A stretch of 64,000 nt of DNA from Hyphomicrobiales bacterium. Its GTDB lineage: Bacteria > Pseudomonadota > Alphaproteobacteria > Rhizobiales > Beijerinckiaceae. A model generated the notes under the pieces. That model ran no database searches, had not been told where the DNA came from, and worked only from the letters and a program-made list of their open reading frames with translations. Shown one piece after another: positions 1 through 9,580 of this stretch. The stretch lies in NCBI GenBank assembly GCA_017302635.1, contig JAFLCX010000001.1:1054001-1118000 (forward strand), read 5' to 3'. The position numbers and the translations under genes are program-made. Positions within the stretch are counted from its first letter, which is position 1, and each line of letters begins with the position of its first letter.

Positions 1-490
1 CCCAATGCGAGAGCGTGATCATCACCGAGCCATCGGTGTGCTGGAGCGAGAAAGGCAGGGTGATCAGCCCGAGGCTCAGCTGCACCCACAGGATGAACAG
101 CACCGAAAGATCCATGAAGGTCGAGGTCTGACGAATGCGGACATCGAACAAGCGCCGATGCAGCAGCAGGCTCAGCCCGATAAAGCAGATCGTTCCGGCA
201 ATCCCACCGGCGATGATGGCCAGCATCTGCTTCTGCGGCGCGGTGATGAAGATCGAATAGACCGCCTTCGGTGTCAGCAACCCGACCGTATGGCCAAGCA
301 GCAGGAACAGGATGCCGAAATGGAAGAGGTTCGAGCCCCATTGAAGCTGCTTCTTGCGCAGAATCTGGCTCGAGCTGGCCTTCCATGTGTATTGCTCGCG
401 GTCAAACCGGATCAGCGAGCCCATCAGGAAGGCCGTGAGGCAGAAATAGGGGTACCACACGAAGAGGATGTGAAAGATCTGGTCGCGCAT
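1..490 (-). CDS. narI: Respiratory nitrate reductase gamma subunit NarI (3' end outside window)
   Basis: Membrane cytochrome b subunit that takes electrons from quinol and passes them to NarH. Read on the minus strand from ATG at 490; about 163 residues are inside the window and the frame is open to base 1, so the C-terminal part is missing only because the window ends. The N-terminus (MRDQIFHILFVWYPYFCLTA) and a following membrane segment carry His57 and His66, matching the spacing of the first two heme ligands of E. coli NarI (His56/His66). A good ribosome site (AAGGAG) lies 7 bases before the ATG. It follows narJ by 17 bases and is the last nar gene visible. The second heme-ligand pair, expected near the C-terminus, cannot be checked here. 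Confidence 0.96.
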   Translation of the reverse strand, partial: MRDQIFHILFVWYPYFCLTAFLMGSLIRFDREQYTWKASSSQILRKKQLQWGSNLFHFGILFLLLGHTVGLLTPKAVYSIFITAPQKQMLAIIAGGIAGTICFIGLSLLLHRRLFDVRIRQTSTFMDLSVLFILWVQLSLGLITLPFSLQHTDGSVMITLSHW

Positions 491-507
491 GGCGTGCTCC
501 TTTGCGT

Positions 508-1260
508 TCAGGTGCGTGGCGCGGAGGATGAGGAAACGATGGTGCGCGGGCCGCTGCCCGGCACCGGTTCGAGGCCCGGAGCGGGGCGGCGTGCCTGCCG
601 GAGCTTCGCGGAGAGCGCGTCCTTGCCGCAATCTTCCGCCGCTGCGCCGGGACCGAAGAGCACTTCCTCTTCCTCCCAGGCAGCATCGAGCGCCTCGAGA
701 TCATCCGGCTCCGGATCCGGCTCGGCGAGGAGCCGGTCGAGTGTTTCGCGATCGGGCTTCACCTTCGCCAGAGCCAGAAGGCTTGCGAAAATGGCCGCGT
801 AAGGTGAACCGCGCCTGGCGAGACGCTCGCGCAGGGCCGCGATCACATGGCCCGGCTGGCCGATCAGCTCGATCGCCTCGGCTGGAGGACGGGTTGCCGC
901 AAATTCAAGGAAAAGCGGCAGGAAATCCGGCAATTCCTTGGTCGTGGGCGTGTAACCTCCATCTTCGTAAAGCTTGATCAGGTCGACCATCGCCTGGCCC
1001 CTGTCCCGGCTTTCGCCATGCACATGCTCGAACAGGTGCAAGGAGAGGGCGCGCGTGCGGTCGAACAGCAGGATGAAGCGCTCCTGCGCGTCGAGAAGAT
1101 CTCCCGAGGCGAGATCGTCGATCAACGCCTGCAAGGCCATGCGTTCCGCTTTCGGCAGCAGCTTTTCGCTGTCCAGAACGGCGGCGAGTTCGTCGGCCGC
1201 TGCGATCAGCTCTGGCGTCGGATAAGTGAGGAGCGCGGAGAGAACTTTCAGCGTTTTCAT
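508..1260 (-). CDS. narJ: Nitrate reductase assembly chaperone NarJ
   Basis: A cytoplasmic chaperone of the NarJ/TorD group, 250 residues, not part of the final enzyme. In characterised systems it binds the NarG N-terminus and is needed for cofactor insertion and membrane attachment of NarGH. The N-terminal part (MKTLKVLSALLTYPTPELIA) and the all-helical composition are typical, as is the segment around LSLHLFEHVHGESRDRGQAM. The gene starts one base after the narH stop, which suggests translational coupling. The C-terminal 50 residues are Pro/Ala/Arg-rich and poorly conserved, as usual for the family. Its place between narH and narI is the standard order. Confidence 0.95.
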   Translation of the reverse strand: MKTLKVLSALLTYPTPELIAAADELAAVLDSEKLLPKAERMALQALIDDLASGDLLDAQERFILLFDRTRALSLHLFEHVHGESRDRGQAMVDLIKLYEDGGYTPTTKELPDFLPLFLEFAATRPPAEAIELIGQPGHVIAALRERLARRGSPYAAIFASLLALAKVKPDRETLDRLLAEPDPEPDDLEALDAAWEEEEVLFGPGAAAEDCGKDALSAKLRQARRPAPGLEPVPGSGPRTIVSSSSAPRT

Positions 1261-1261
1261 C

Positions 1262-2788
1262 TCAATAGGCCCCCGCCTTCGGCTTGTCGTTCTTCAGCTT
1301 GATGCCGCCGAACAGGTTCACCTGCGTGTCGCTGGGCAGGCAGCCATCCCCGAAGGAGAAGCCGCACTGGCCGCGCAATTCGTAAGCATCCTCAGTGACT
1401 TCACGATGCGAGGTCGGGATGACGAAGCGGTCCTCGTAATTGGCGATCGCCATCACGTGATACATCGCCTCGATCTGGTCGCCGGTCATGCCGACGCGCT
1501 TGGCGATGGCTTCGTCGATGACGCCATCGACCGTTTTCGCCCGCATATAGGCCCGCATCGCGAGCATGCGTTCGAGGCCATTGGCCACGGGGCGCTCGTC
1601 GCCAGCGGTGAGCAGGTTGGCGAGGTATTTCAGCGGGATGCGCAGGGATTTCACATCCGGCATGCCGCCGTCGATGCCCATCTTGCCGGCCTCCGCCGCG
1701 GCCGTGATCGGCGAGAGCGGCGGCACGTACCAGACCATCGGCAGCGTGCGGTATTCGGGATGGAGCGGGAAGGCGACCTTCCATTCCATTGCCATTTTCC
1801 AGATCGGGGAGAGGCGCGCGGCCTCAAGCCAGGAATCCGGCACACCATCTTTGCGAGCCTGCGCGATCACGGCCGGATCGTTCGGATCGAGGAAGATCTT
1901 CATCTGCGCGTCGTAGAGGTTCTGCTCCGAGGGGACGCTGGCCGCCTCCTCGATGCGATCGGCATCGTAGAGCATCACGCCAAGATAGCGGATGCGCCCC
2001 ACGCAGGTTTCCGAGCACACCGTCGGCTGGCCGGCTTCGATGCGCGGATAGCAGAAGATGCACTTCTCGCTCTTCCCCGAAGACCAGTTGAAATAGATCT
2101 TCTTGTAGGGGCAGCCCGAGACGCACATGCGCCAGCCGCGGCATTTATCCTGATCGATCAGGACGATGCCGTCTTCCTCGCGCTTGTAGATCGCGCCCGA
2201 GGGACACGAGGCAACGCAGGCCGGGTTGAGGCAGTGTTCGCACAGCCTCGGCAGATACATCATGAAGGTGTTTTCGAACTGGCCGTACATCTCCTTCTGC
2301 ACGCCTTCGAAATTGTAATCCGCCGAGCGCTTGGCGAATTCGCCACCGAGAATTTCCTCCCAGTTCGGCCCCCAGTTGATCTTCTCCATCCGCTCGCCGG
2401 TGATCAGCGATCGCGGGCGCGCGGTGGGGAAAGCTTCAAGCTCGGGCGCCTTCTGGAGGTGCTCGTAATCGAAGGTGAAGGGTTCGTAGTAATCGTCGAT
2501 TTCCGGCATGTTGGGGTTGGCGAAGATATTCGCCAGCACCCGCCATTTACCGCCGATTTTCGGCTCGATCTTGCCGTTCTTCTTGCGGGTCCAGCCGCCT
2601 TTCCAGCGGTTCTGGTTTTCCCAGTCCTTCGGGTAACCGATGCCCGGCTTCGTCTCGACATTGTTGAACCAGGCGTATTCCATGCCTTCGCGGTTGGTCC
2701 AGACGTTCTTGCAGGTCACCGAGCAGGTGTGACACCCGATGCACTTGTCGAGGTTCAGCACCATTGCAATCTGAGCGCGGATTTTCAT
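1262..2788 (-). CDS. narH: Respiratory nitrate reductase beta subunit NarH
   Basis: Electron-transfer subunit, 508 residues, carrying the iron-sulfur wire between NarI hemes and NarG. Four cysteine groups are visible. The first (CIGCHTCSVTC) starts at Cys16, followed by the CEHCLNPACVASCP group. The third group reads CRGWRMCVSGCP, with Trp in place of one Cys; this is the E. coli arrangement that makes a [3Fe-4S] centre. The fourth group covers the KCIFC and CSETC segments. The ATG at 2788 follows an AAGGAG site. It lies 12 bases after narG. Length and motif order are normal for the family. Confidence 0.98.
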   Translation of the reverse strand: MKIRAQIAMVLNLDKCIGCHTCSVTCKNVWTNREGMEYAWFNNVETKPGIGYPKDWENQNRWKGGWTRKKNGKIEPKIGGKWRVLANIFANPNMPEIDDYYEPFTFDYEHLQKAPELEAFPTARPRSLITGERMEKINWGPNWEEILGGEFAKRSADYNFEGVQKEMYGQFENTFMMYLPRLCEHCLNPACVASCPSGAIYKREEDGIVLIDQDKCRGWRMCVSGCPYKKIYFNWSSGKSEKCIFCYPRIEAGQPTVCSETCVGRIRYLGVMLYDADRIEEAASVPSEQNLYDAQMKIFLDPNDPAVIAQARKDGVPDSWLEAARLSPIWKMAMEWKVAFPLHPEYRTLPMVWYVPPLSPITAAAEAGKMGIDGGMPDVKSLRIPLKYLANLLTAGDERPVANGLERMLAMRAYMRAKTVDGVIDEAIAKRVGMTGDQIEAMYHVMAIANYEDRFVIPTSHREVTEDAYELRGQCGFSFGDGCLPSDTQVNLFGGIKLKNDKPKAGAY

Positions 2789-2800
2789 GGGCCTGTCTCC

Positions 2801-5800
2801 TTATTCCGCTGCCTGAGCCGAGCCTTGCCCGTAGGGCCGCTCGAGCCAATCCACGTTCTTCACCTTGCGGATCACGACAAACTCGTCGCGATTGGTGCCG
2901 ATCGTGCCGTAATAGTTGAAATCATAGGCGTATTGGACGTAGCCGCCGATCATATGTGTCGGCTTGAGCACGGCGCGTGTCACCGAATTGTGGATGCCGC
3001 CGCGCTGGCCGGTCATCTCGGAGCCGGGCACGTTCACGATCTTTTCCTGAGCGTGATACATGAAGAGCGTGCCGTCCTTCATGCGCTGGGAAACCACGGC
3101 GCGGGCCACGAGAGCACCGTTGGAATTGTAGGCTTCCACCCAGTCGTTATCGACGATCCCGGCCTTCCTCGCGTCGTTCTCGGAGAGCCAGACGATCGGC
3201 CCGCCGCGCGAGAGCGTGAGCATCAGCAGGTTGTCGGTGTAGGTTGAGTGAATGCCCCATTTCTGGTGCGGCGTGATGAAGTTGAGAACGATCTCCTTCT
3301 CGCCGTTGGGCTTCAGGCCCTGCACCGGCTTGATGGTCTTCAGGTCCACCGGGGGGCGATAGACGCAGAAGCCCTCGCCGAAGGCGCGCATCCACAAATG
3401 ATCCTGATAGAGCTGCTGGCGGCCGGTGAGTGTGCGCCACGGGATGAGCTCGTGCACATTCGTGTAACCGGCATTGTAGCAGACCTTCTCGCTCTCCAGC
3501 CCCGACCATGTCGGTGCGGAGATGATCTTGCGTGGCTGCGCCACAACATCGCGGAAGCGGATTTTCTCGTCCTCTTTCGGCAATGCGAGATGGGCATGCT
3601 CGCGCCCGGTTGTCTTCGAGAGCGCCTCCCAGGCCTTGACCGCCACCTCGCCATTGGTTTCCGGCGCCATCATCAGGATGACTTCCGTCGCGTCGATATC
3701 GGTGACGATCTTCGCGAGCCCTTTGTTGGCACCCTCAAGATGGGTGCCGTTGAGTTCCTTCAGATGCTCAACCTCATGGCCGGTTTTCCAGGCCATGCCC
3801 TTGATGCCGTTGCCGAGATTGTCCATCAGCGGCCCGAGCGCCGTGAAGCGCTCGTAGACATGCGGGTAATCGCGCATCACGGGCATCACCACCGGCATGG
3901 TCTTGCCGGGGATGGGTTCGCATTCGCCCTTCTTCCAGTCCTTCGGCTCGAAGGCCTGCGCGATCTCCATCGCGGTGTCGTGCTTGATCGGGTTCAGGAC
4001 GACATCCGTCTCCTGCCCCAGCACTTCCGGCGCGACTTTCGAGAAGGATTTCGCGATCCCCTTGTAGATTTCCCAGTCCGATTTCGCCTCCCAGGCCGGG
4101 TCCACCGCGCCGGTCAGCGGGTGGATGAAGGGATGCATGTCGGAGGTGTTGAGGTCGTTCTTCTCGTACCAAGTGGCCGTGGGCAGCACGATGTCCGAGT
4201 AGACGCAGGTCGTCGACATGCGGAAATCGAGCGTGACCAGCAGGTCGAGCTTGCCCTCGGGGGCTTTTTCGACCCAGTTGACCTCTTTGGTGCCCGCTGC
4301 TTCGGCCGAGCCGAGATCATGCCCCAGCACGCCATGCGATGTTCCGAGCAGGTGCTTGAGGAAATATTCATGCCCCTTCCCGGATGAGCCGAGCAGGTTG
4401 GAGCGCCACACGAACAGGTTGCGCGGCCAGTTTTTCGGATTGTCCGGGTCTTCCCAGGCGAATTTCACCTCGCCGCTCTTAAGGCCTTTGGCAACATAAT
4501 CCTTCGGCTCGAGCCCCGCCTCCTTGGCCTTGGCGGCGATTTCGAGCGGGTTCTGCTCCAGTGTCGGATAAGCCGGCAGCCAGCCCATCCGCACCGAGCG
4601 GACGTTGTAATCGATAATCGCGCCGTCCCAGTCTCCCTTCGGCGCAGTCGGCGAGAGAATATCGCCCACCTTCATGGTTTCGTAGCGCCACTGGTTCGTG
4701 TGCACGTAGAAGGCCGAGGTCGAGTTCTGCTGGCGAGGCGGACGGCCCCAATCGAGCGCGAAGGCGAGAGGTGCCCAGCCGGCCTGCGGGCGGAGTTTTT
4801 CCTGGCCGACATAATGCGCCCAGCCACCGCCGGATTGCCCGACACAGCCGCACATGATCAGCATGTTCATCACGCCGCGATAGTTCATGTCGGCGTGATA
4901 CCAATGGTTCATCGCGGCCCCGATGATCACCATCGAGCGGCCATTGGTCTTCTCGGCATTGGTGGCGAACTCGCGCGCAACCTGAATGATCTTGCTCCGG
5001 TCGACGCCCGTGATCTTCTCCGCCCAGGCTGGGGTGTAGGGCGTGTCCTCATCGTAGGACTTGGCCACGTTCGCGCCGCCATAGCCCTGATCGACGCCGT
5101 AATTGGCGAGGAACAGGTCATGGACCGTGGCAACCAGAGCCTCGCCGTCGGCCAGTTTCAGTTTCTTCACCGGCACGCGGCGGCTCAGAATCGAGGCGTG
5201 ATCCGAATGAGTGAAGTGTTCGTGTGCGATGTTCCCGAAATACGGGAAGGCAACATCCGCGAACTCATCCTTGATTTCGGCGAGGCTGAGGCGGAGCTTC
5301 GTCTCTTTGCCAGCGCTCTCCTTCTCCTCCAGGTTCCATTTGCCCTGCTCGCCCCAGCGGAAACCGATCGTGCCATTGGGCACGACGAGCTTGCCGGAGG
5401 CTTCGTCGTAAGCCAGCGTCTTCCATTCCGGATTGTTGGCCTCGCCGAGACTCTTGGCGATATCGGAGGCGCGGATGAAGCGTTCGGGCACGTAATGGCC
5501 ATCCTGCTTCACCAACCGCACCAGCATCGGCATATCGGTGTATTGGCGCACGTAATTCTGGAAGTACGGCACCTGCCGCTTCACATGATATTCGGTGAGG
5601 ATCACGTGGCCCATGGCCATGGCGAGAGCGGAGTCGGTGCCCTGTTTCACGGGCAGCCAGATATCGCCGAATTTCGAGGCTTCGGAATAATCCGGGCAGA
5701 TCACCGCACTCTTCGTGCCGCGATAGCGCGCCTCGGTATAGAAATGCGCATCCGGCGTGCGGGTCTGCGGCACGTTCGAGCCCCACAGAATGATGAAGCC

Positions 5801-6538
5801 CGCATTGTACCAATCGGCTGATTCCGGCACGTCGGTCTGCTCGCCCCAGGTCTGCGGCGAAGCAGGCGGCAGGTCGCAATACCAGTCGTAGAACGACATG
5901 CAGACGCCGCCGATCAGGCTCAGATAGCGCGAGCCGGCGGCATAACTCACCATCGACATCGCGGGGATCGGCGAGAAGCCGAGGATGCGGTCCGGGCCAT
6001 AGGTCTTGGCGGTGTAGGCATTGGCCGCCGCGATGATCTCGTTGATCTCGTCCCAGGAGCCGCGCACGAAGCCGCCGTGACCGCGCTTCTTCGTGTAGGA
6101 AGCGCGCTTTTCCGGGTTCTCGACGATCGATTTCCACGCCGCGACAGGTGTCATCGTCGCCCGCGCTTCGCGCCAGAGCTTGATGAGCCGCGAACGCACC
6201 AGAGGGTATTTCACGCGGTTGCCCGAGTAGAGATACCAGCTGTAGCTCGCCCCGCGCGAGCAGCCGCGCGGCTCATGGTTCGGCAGATCAGGCCGGGTGC
6301 GGGGATAATCAGTCTGCTGGGTTTCCCAGGTGACGATCCCGCCCTTGACGTAGATTTTCCAGGAGCAGGAGCCCGTGCAGTTCGCGCCGTGCGTGGAGCG
6401 CACGATCTTGTCGTGCTGCCAGCGCTTCCGGTAGCCGTCCTCCCAGCGGCGATCTTCCGCCGTGGTGACGCCGTGGCCGTTGGAGAATGGCTCCGAGACC
6501 TTGTTGAAGAAGGTCAGGCGATCGAGAAAGTGAGACAT
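2801..6538 (-). CDS. narG: Respiratory nitrate reductase alpha subunit NarG
   Basis: Catalytic subunit, 1245 residues, reducing nitrate to nitrite at a molybdenum bis-MGD centre on the cytoplasmic side of the membrane. The N-terminal FS0 cluster ligands His50, Cys54, Cys58 and Cys93 are present (STHGANCTGSCSW, then EPRGCSRG). The segment ESADWYNAGFIILWGSN holds the Asp that ligates Mo in E. coli NarG. The start region MSHFLDRLTFFNKVSEPFS matches the usual NarG N-terminus, which is recognised by NarJ rather than cleaved. The gene lies 31 bases after narK and is the second gene of narKGHJI. No truncation or frameshift is seen. Confidence 0.98.
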   Translation of the reverse strand: MSHFLDRLTFFNKVSEPFSNGHGVTTAEDRRWEDGYRKRWQHDKIVRSTHGANCTGSCSWKIYVKGGIVTWETQQTDYPRTRPDLPNHEPRGCSRGASYSWYLYSGNRVKYPLVRSRLIKLWREARATMTPVAAWKSIVENPEKRASYTKKRGHGGFVRGSWDEINEIIAAANAYTAKTYGPDRILGFSPIPAMSMVSYAAGSRYLSLIGGVCMSFYDWYCDLPPASPQTWGEQTDVPESADWYNAGFIILWGSNVPQTRTPDAHFYTEARYRGTKSAVICPDYSEASKFGDIWLPVKQGTDSALAMAMGHVILTEYHVKRQVPYFQNYVRQYTDMPMLVRLVKQDGHYVPERFIRASDIAKSLGEANNPEWKTLAYDEASGKLVVPNGTIGFRWGEQGKWNLEEKESAGKETKLRLSLAEIKDEFADVAFPYFGNIAHEHFTHSDHASILSRRVPVKKLKLADGEALVATVHDLFLANYGVDQGYGGANVAKSYDEDTPYTPAWAEKITGVDRSKIIQVAREFATNAEKTNGRSMVIIGAAMNHWYHADMNYRGVMNMLIMCGCVGQSGGGWAHYVGQEKLRPQAGWAPLAFALDWGRPPRQQNSTSAFYVHTNQWRYETMKVGDILSPTAPKGDWDGAIIDYNVRSVRMGWLPAYPTLEQNPLEIAAKAKEAGLEPKDYVAKGLKSGEVKFAWEDPDNPKNWPRNLFVWRSNLLGSSGKGHEYFLKHLLGTSHGVLGHDLGSAEAAGTKEVNWVEKAPEGKLDLLVTLDFRMSTTCVYSDIVLPTATWYEKNDLNTSDMHPFIHPLTGAVDPAWEAKSDWEIYKGIAKSFSKVAPEVLGQETDVVLNPIKHDTAMEIAQAFEPKDWKKGECEPIPGKTMPVVMPVMRDYPHVYERFTALGPLMDNLGNGIKGMAWKTGHEVEHLKELNGTHLEGANKGLAKIVTDIDATEVILMMAPETNGEVAVKAWEALSKTTGREHAHLALPKEDEKIRFRDVVAQPRKIISAPTWSGLESEKVCYNAGYTNVHELIPWRTLTGRQQLYQDHLWMRAFGEGFCVYRPPVDLKTIKPVQGLKPNGEKEIVLNFITPHQKWGIHSTYTDNLLMLTLSRGGPIVWLSENDARKAGIVDNDWVEAYNSNGALVARAVVSQRMKDGTLFMYHAQEKIVNVPGSEMTGQRGGIHNSVTRAVLKPTHMIGGYVQYAYDFNYYGTIGTNRDEFVVIRKVKNVDWLERPYGQGSAQAAE

Positions 6539-6569
6539 TGTGTCAGCCTCTTTTTGAAAGAAACAGGGT

Positions 6570-9329
6570 TCAGGCCGCGCTCATGGCGGGGGCGGCGGGC
6601 GGAGCCTTGGGGCCCCGCTCGATGTCGTAGAGAAGCCCGCCCTTGCGGGTGTAGAACCACCAGGTGATGCCGATGGAGAGCACGTAGAAGCCGAGGAAGG
6701 CATAGAGCGCGCCTGCGGCCGAGCCGGTCATCGCGATCGAGGTGCCGAAGCTCTTCGGGATGAAGAAGGCCCCGTAAGCGGCCACCGCCGAGGTGAAACC
6801 GATGATCGCGGCACTTTCCTTGTCGGACTGCTTGACGAGATCGGTCCCCTTCAGCCCCGGCTCCAGCCGTGCCACTTCATGCCGCATGATCGCGGGGATC
6901 ATCTGGAAGGTGGAGGCGTTGCCCACTCCGGTCATCGCGAACAGGAACATGAAGCTCGCGAAGAAGACCGGGAAGGCCGACGGATTCCCCTTCATGCCAA
7001 TGGCATAGAGGATGCCCATCACCCCGAAGCACATCAGGATGAAGCTCCAGAAAGTGATCCGCCCACCGCCAATCCGGTCGCAGGCCTTGCCGGCGGCCAC
7101 GCGGGAGAGTGCCCCGACCAATGGGCCGAGGAAGGCGTATTGCAGCGCATTCACCTCGGGGAACAGGATCTTGGTCAGCAGCGGGAAGCCGGCCGAATAC
7201 CCGATGAAGGAGCCGAAGGTGCCCGTGTAGAGCCAGCACATGATCCAGTTATGTGTGCGCCGGAAAATCACGGCCTGATCGGCGAAGCTCGCCTTCATGG
7301 AGGCAATATCGTTCATCCCGAACCAGGCCGCGAAGGCCGAGGCGATGATGAAGGGCACGAAGACGAAGCCGGCATTCTGCAACCAGAGTGTGGTCGTTAC
7401 CTTGCCAACCGTCGCCGTCTGCGGCTCGCCACCGAGGAAGCCGAACACCCCGGCAGTGATCACCAGCGGCACCACGAACTGCACCACGCTGACCCCGAGA
7501 TTGCCCAGACCGGCATTGATGGCGAGTGCGTTGCCTTTCTCGGCCTTGGGGAAGAAGAAGGAGATGTTGGCCATCGAGGAAGCAAAGTTGCCCCCGCCGA
7601 AGCCGCAGAGCAGCGCCAGCACGAGGAAGATCCAATAGGGCGTCGCGGGGTTCTGTACCGCCATGCCCATGCCGATCGCGGGGATCAGCAGCGACCAGGT
7701 CGCGAGCGTCGTCCAGAGCCTGCCACCGAACATCGCCGGCATGAAGCTGTAGAAGATGCGCAGGGTCGCGCCCGACAGGCCGGGCAGCGAGGCCAGCCAG
7801 AAGAGCTGCTCTGTGGTGAAGTTGAAGCCGACACTCGGCAACCGCGCCACCACGACCGACCACACCATCCAGACTGCGAAGGAAAGCAGCAGGCAAGGCA
7901 CGGAGATCCACAGGTTGCGCCGGGCGATCGCGCGTCCTTCCTTCTCCCAGAACGCCTTGTCCTCCGGGCGCCAATCCTGGATCGCGCCCTTGGCCGCAAG
8001 CGCGCCCTCCTGCTTTTCCGTATGGATCGGCTGCATTTCGGGAAGCTCGGGCAGCTTGTGGATGTGAACACCCTCGCGCGCCGCCTGCTTCTCCATGCTG
8101 CGGATAGCCGTGTGCATCCAGACCAGCGACACCGCGACGATCACGAACAGGAGCCAGAAGCAGCTCTGCCACACGCCAGTGAGATCATTGAGCGCGCCGA
8201 AGGCGATCGGCAGGACGAAGCCACCAAGGCCACCCACGAGGCCGACCACACCACCCACGGCACCCACGCGATCGGGGTAATAGACCGGGATGTGCTTGTA
8301 GACGGCCGCCTTGCCGAGACTCATGAAGAAGCCCAGCACGAAGGCCACCGCGATGAACCCGCCAACGCCCATCCGGGTGGTGAAGGCGACCGGGCCGCGA
8401 ATGCCCTCCACGACATATTGCGTCGGGGGATAGGAGAGGATGAAGCAGCAGATCACCGAGACGATGAACGTCCAGTACATGATCGTGCGTGCGCCGTATT
8501 TGTCGGAAAGATGCCCGCCATAGGCGCGGAAAACCGATGCAGGGATCGAATACATCGCCCCAACCATGCCGGCCGTCGCGATATCGAAGCCATAGACTCC
8601 GATCAGGTAACGCGGCAGCCACAGCGCAAGTGCCACGAAGGCGCCGAACACGAAGAAATAGTAAAGCGAGAAGCGCCAGACCTGAACGTTCTTCAAGGGC
8701 TCCATCATCGCCGAGAGCGGCTCAGGCTTGGTGCCCGTGGCCCTGCGACGGGCCAGATCCGGATCATCCTTGGTGAAGAGGAAGAAGATGATCGCCATCA
8801 AGGCGAGCGCCGCAGCCCAGACGAGCGCAACCGTTTTCCAGCCATAGGCGACCATGACCACAGGAGCCGCGAATTTCGTCACCGCCGCGCCGACATTGCC
8901 TGCGCCGAAAATGCCGAGCGCCGTGCCCTGCTTTTCCTTCGGATACCACTTCGCCACATAGGCGATGCCGACCGAGAACGACCCCCCGGCGATGCCCACA
9001 CCGAGCGCCGCGATCAGGAAGGTCGTGTAATCGTAGGCATAGGTGAGGAAGAAGGTCATCACCGCTGCCGAGAGCATTGTCAGCGTGTAGACGACCCGCC
9101 CGCCATATTGATCGGTCCAGATGCCCAGCATCAAACGGATCAGCGAGCCGGTCAGAATTGGCGTTCCGACCAGCAGACCGAACTGCGTATCATTGAGGCC
9201 AAGATCTTTTTTGATCTGGATGCCGATGATCGCGAAAATCGTCCACACGGCAAAACAGACGGTGAAGGCGATGGTGGAAAGCCAGAGCGCCCGGCTCTGG
9301 TCAGATGAAGAAACAGCGGCGCTCGACAT
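6570..9329 (-). CDS. narK: Fused nitrate/nitrite transporter NarK1-NarK2
   Basis: A 919-residue fusion of two major-facilitator nitrate transporters. The first half (about residues 10-440) has the NarK signature near GIAGGSFSVGIAYVAKWYP. The second half (about 490-905) repeats it at GFGGGNFASSMANISFFFP and NAGLGNLGVSVVQ. In Paracoccus a similar fusion combines a nitrate/proton symporter and a nitrate/nitrite antiporter; I infer the same roles here. The start is set at ATG 9329 (MSSAAVSSSDQS), because AAGGGGGG lies just upstream. A longer reading back to 9443 has no ribosome site and would cover the FNR box. It heads the nar operon. Confidence 0.95.
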   Translation of the reverse strand: MSSAAVSSSDQSRALWLSTIAFTVCFAVWTIFAIIGIQIKKDLGLNDTQFGLLVGTPILTGSLIRLMLGIWTDQYGGRVVYTLTMLSAAVMTFFLTYAYDYTTFLIAALGVGIAGGSFSVGIAYVAKWYPKEKQGTALGIFGAGNVGAAVTKFAAPVVMVAYGWKTVALVWAAALALMAIIFFLFTKDDPDLARRRATGTKPEPLSAMMEPLKNVQVWRFSLYYFFVFGAFVALALWLPRYLIGVYGFDIATAGMVGAMYSIPASVFRAYGGHLSDKYGARTIMYWTFIVSVICCFILSYPPTQYVVEGIRGPVAFTTRMGVGGFIAVAFVLGFFMSLGKAAVYKHIPVYYPDRVGAVGGVVGLVGGLGGFVLPIAFGALNDLTGVWQSCFWLLFVIVAVSLVWMHTAIRSMEKQAAREGVHIHKLPELPEMQPIHTEKQEGALAAKGAIQDWRPEDKAFWEKEGRAIARRNLWISVPCLLLSFAVWMVWSVVVARLPSVGFNFTTEQLFWLASLPGLSGATLRIFYSFMPAMFGGRLWTTLATWSLLIPAIGMGMAVQNPATPYWIFLVLALLCGFGGGNFASSMANISFFFPKAEKGNALAINAGLGNLGVSVVQFVVPLVITAGVFGFLGGEPQTATVGKVTTTLWLQNAGFVFVPFIIASAFAAWFGMNDIASMKASFADQAVIFRRTHNWIMCWLYTGTFGSFIGYSAGFPLLTKILFPEVNALQYAFLGPLVGALSRVAAGKACDRIGGGRITFWSFILMCFGVMGILYAIGMKGNPSAFPVFFASFMFLFAMTGVGNASTFQMIPAIMRHEVARLEPGLKGTDLVKQSDKESAAIIGFTSAVAAYGAFFIPKSFGTSIAMTGSAAGALYAFLGFYVLSIGITWWFYTRKGGLLYDIERGPKAPPAAPAMSAA

Positions 9330-9402
9330 GCCCGCCCCCCTTGATTGCAGCATCGCGAATTGGACGCGTGCGGGAACCTCTTCTCGGGGCGAGGCCGGAT
9401 CG

Positions 9403-9416
9403 TTGATCTGCGTCAA
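9403..9416 (-). promoter_or_regulatory. FNR-type box upstream of narK
   Basis: TTGATCTGCGTCAA matches the FNR consensus TTGAT-N4-ATCAA at 9 of 10 fixed positions. Its centre is 80 bases before the narK ATG, so a class II start site would fall near 9368, leaving a leader of about 40 bases. No clear -10 hexamer is seen at the expected place (near 9375-9380). Confidence 0.7.
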
Positions 9417-9518
9417 CAGTTTAAAGCCATTCCAGACTTTCAAGAATTCCGGTTCTGTCCGTCAACCTGCCCGCGAAGGAATGTCATGTGCTGCGCCGCC
9501 GAAATGACAATTCTTGGC

Positions 9519-9532
9519 TTGACGCATATCAA
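9519..9532 (+). promoter_or_regulatory. Second FNR-type box, upstream of the narR-like gene
   Basis: TTGACGCATATCAA matches TTGAT-N4-ATCAA at 9 of 10 fixed positions. A -10-like TAAGTA lies at 9555-9560, 32 bases from the box centre, which is the spacing of class II FNR promoters. The start site would be near 9567, just before the ribosome site at 9568. Confidence 0.7.
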
Positions 9533-9580
9533 GGAAAGGCTTGCGTCTTCTTCTTAAGTATCAAGTCAAGGGAGATGACC

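Noticed and set aside
1226..3247. Long open frame antisense to narH and narG
   Set aside because: GC-rich codon bias leaves antisense frames open. The sense frame encodes full NarH and NarG motifs, and the antisense product (His/Asp/Arg-rich) has no family pattern.
6879..9308. 809-codon open frame antisense to narK
   Set aside because: Mirror of the narK frame, highly charged product without domains; the same holds for the 789-codon frame antisense to pnp at 57953-60322.
9330..9443. N-terminal extension of NarK to 9443
   Set aside because: No ribosome site, non-membrane sequence, and it would run through the FNR box; the ATG at 9329 fits better.
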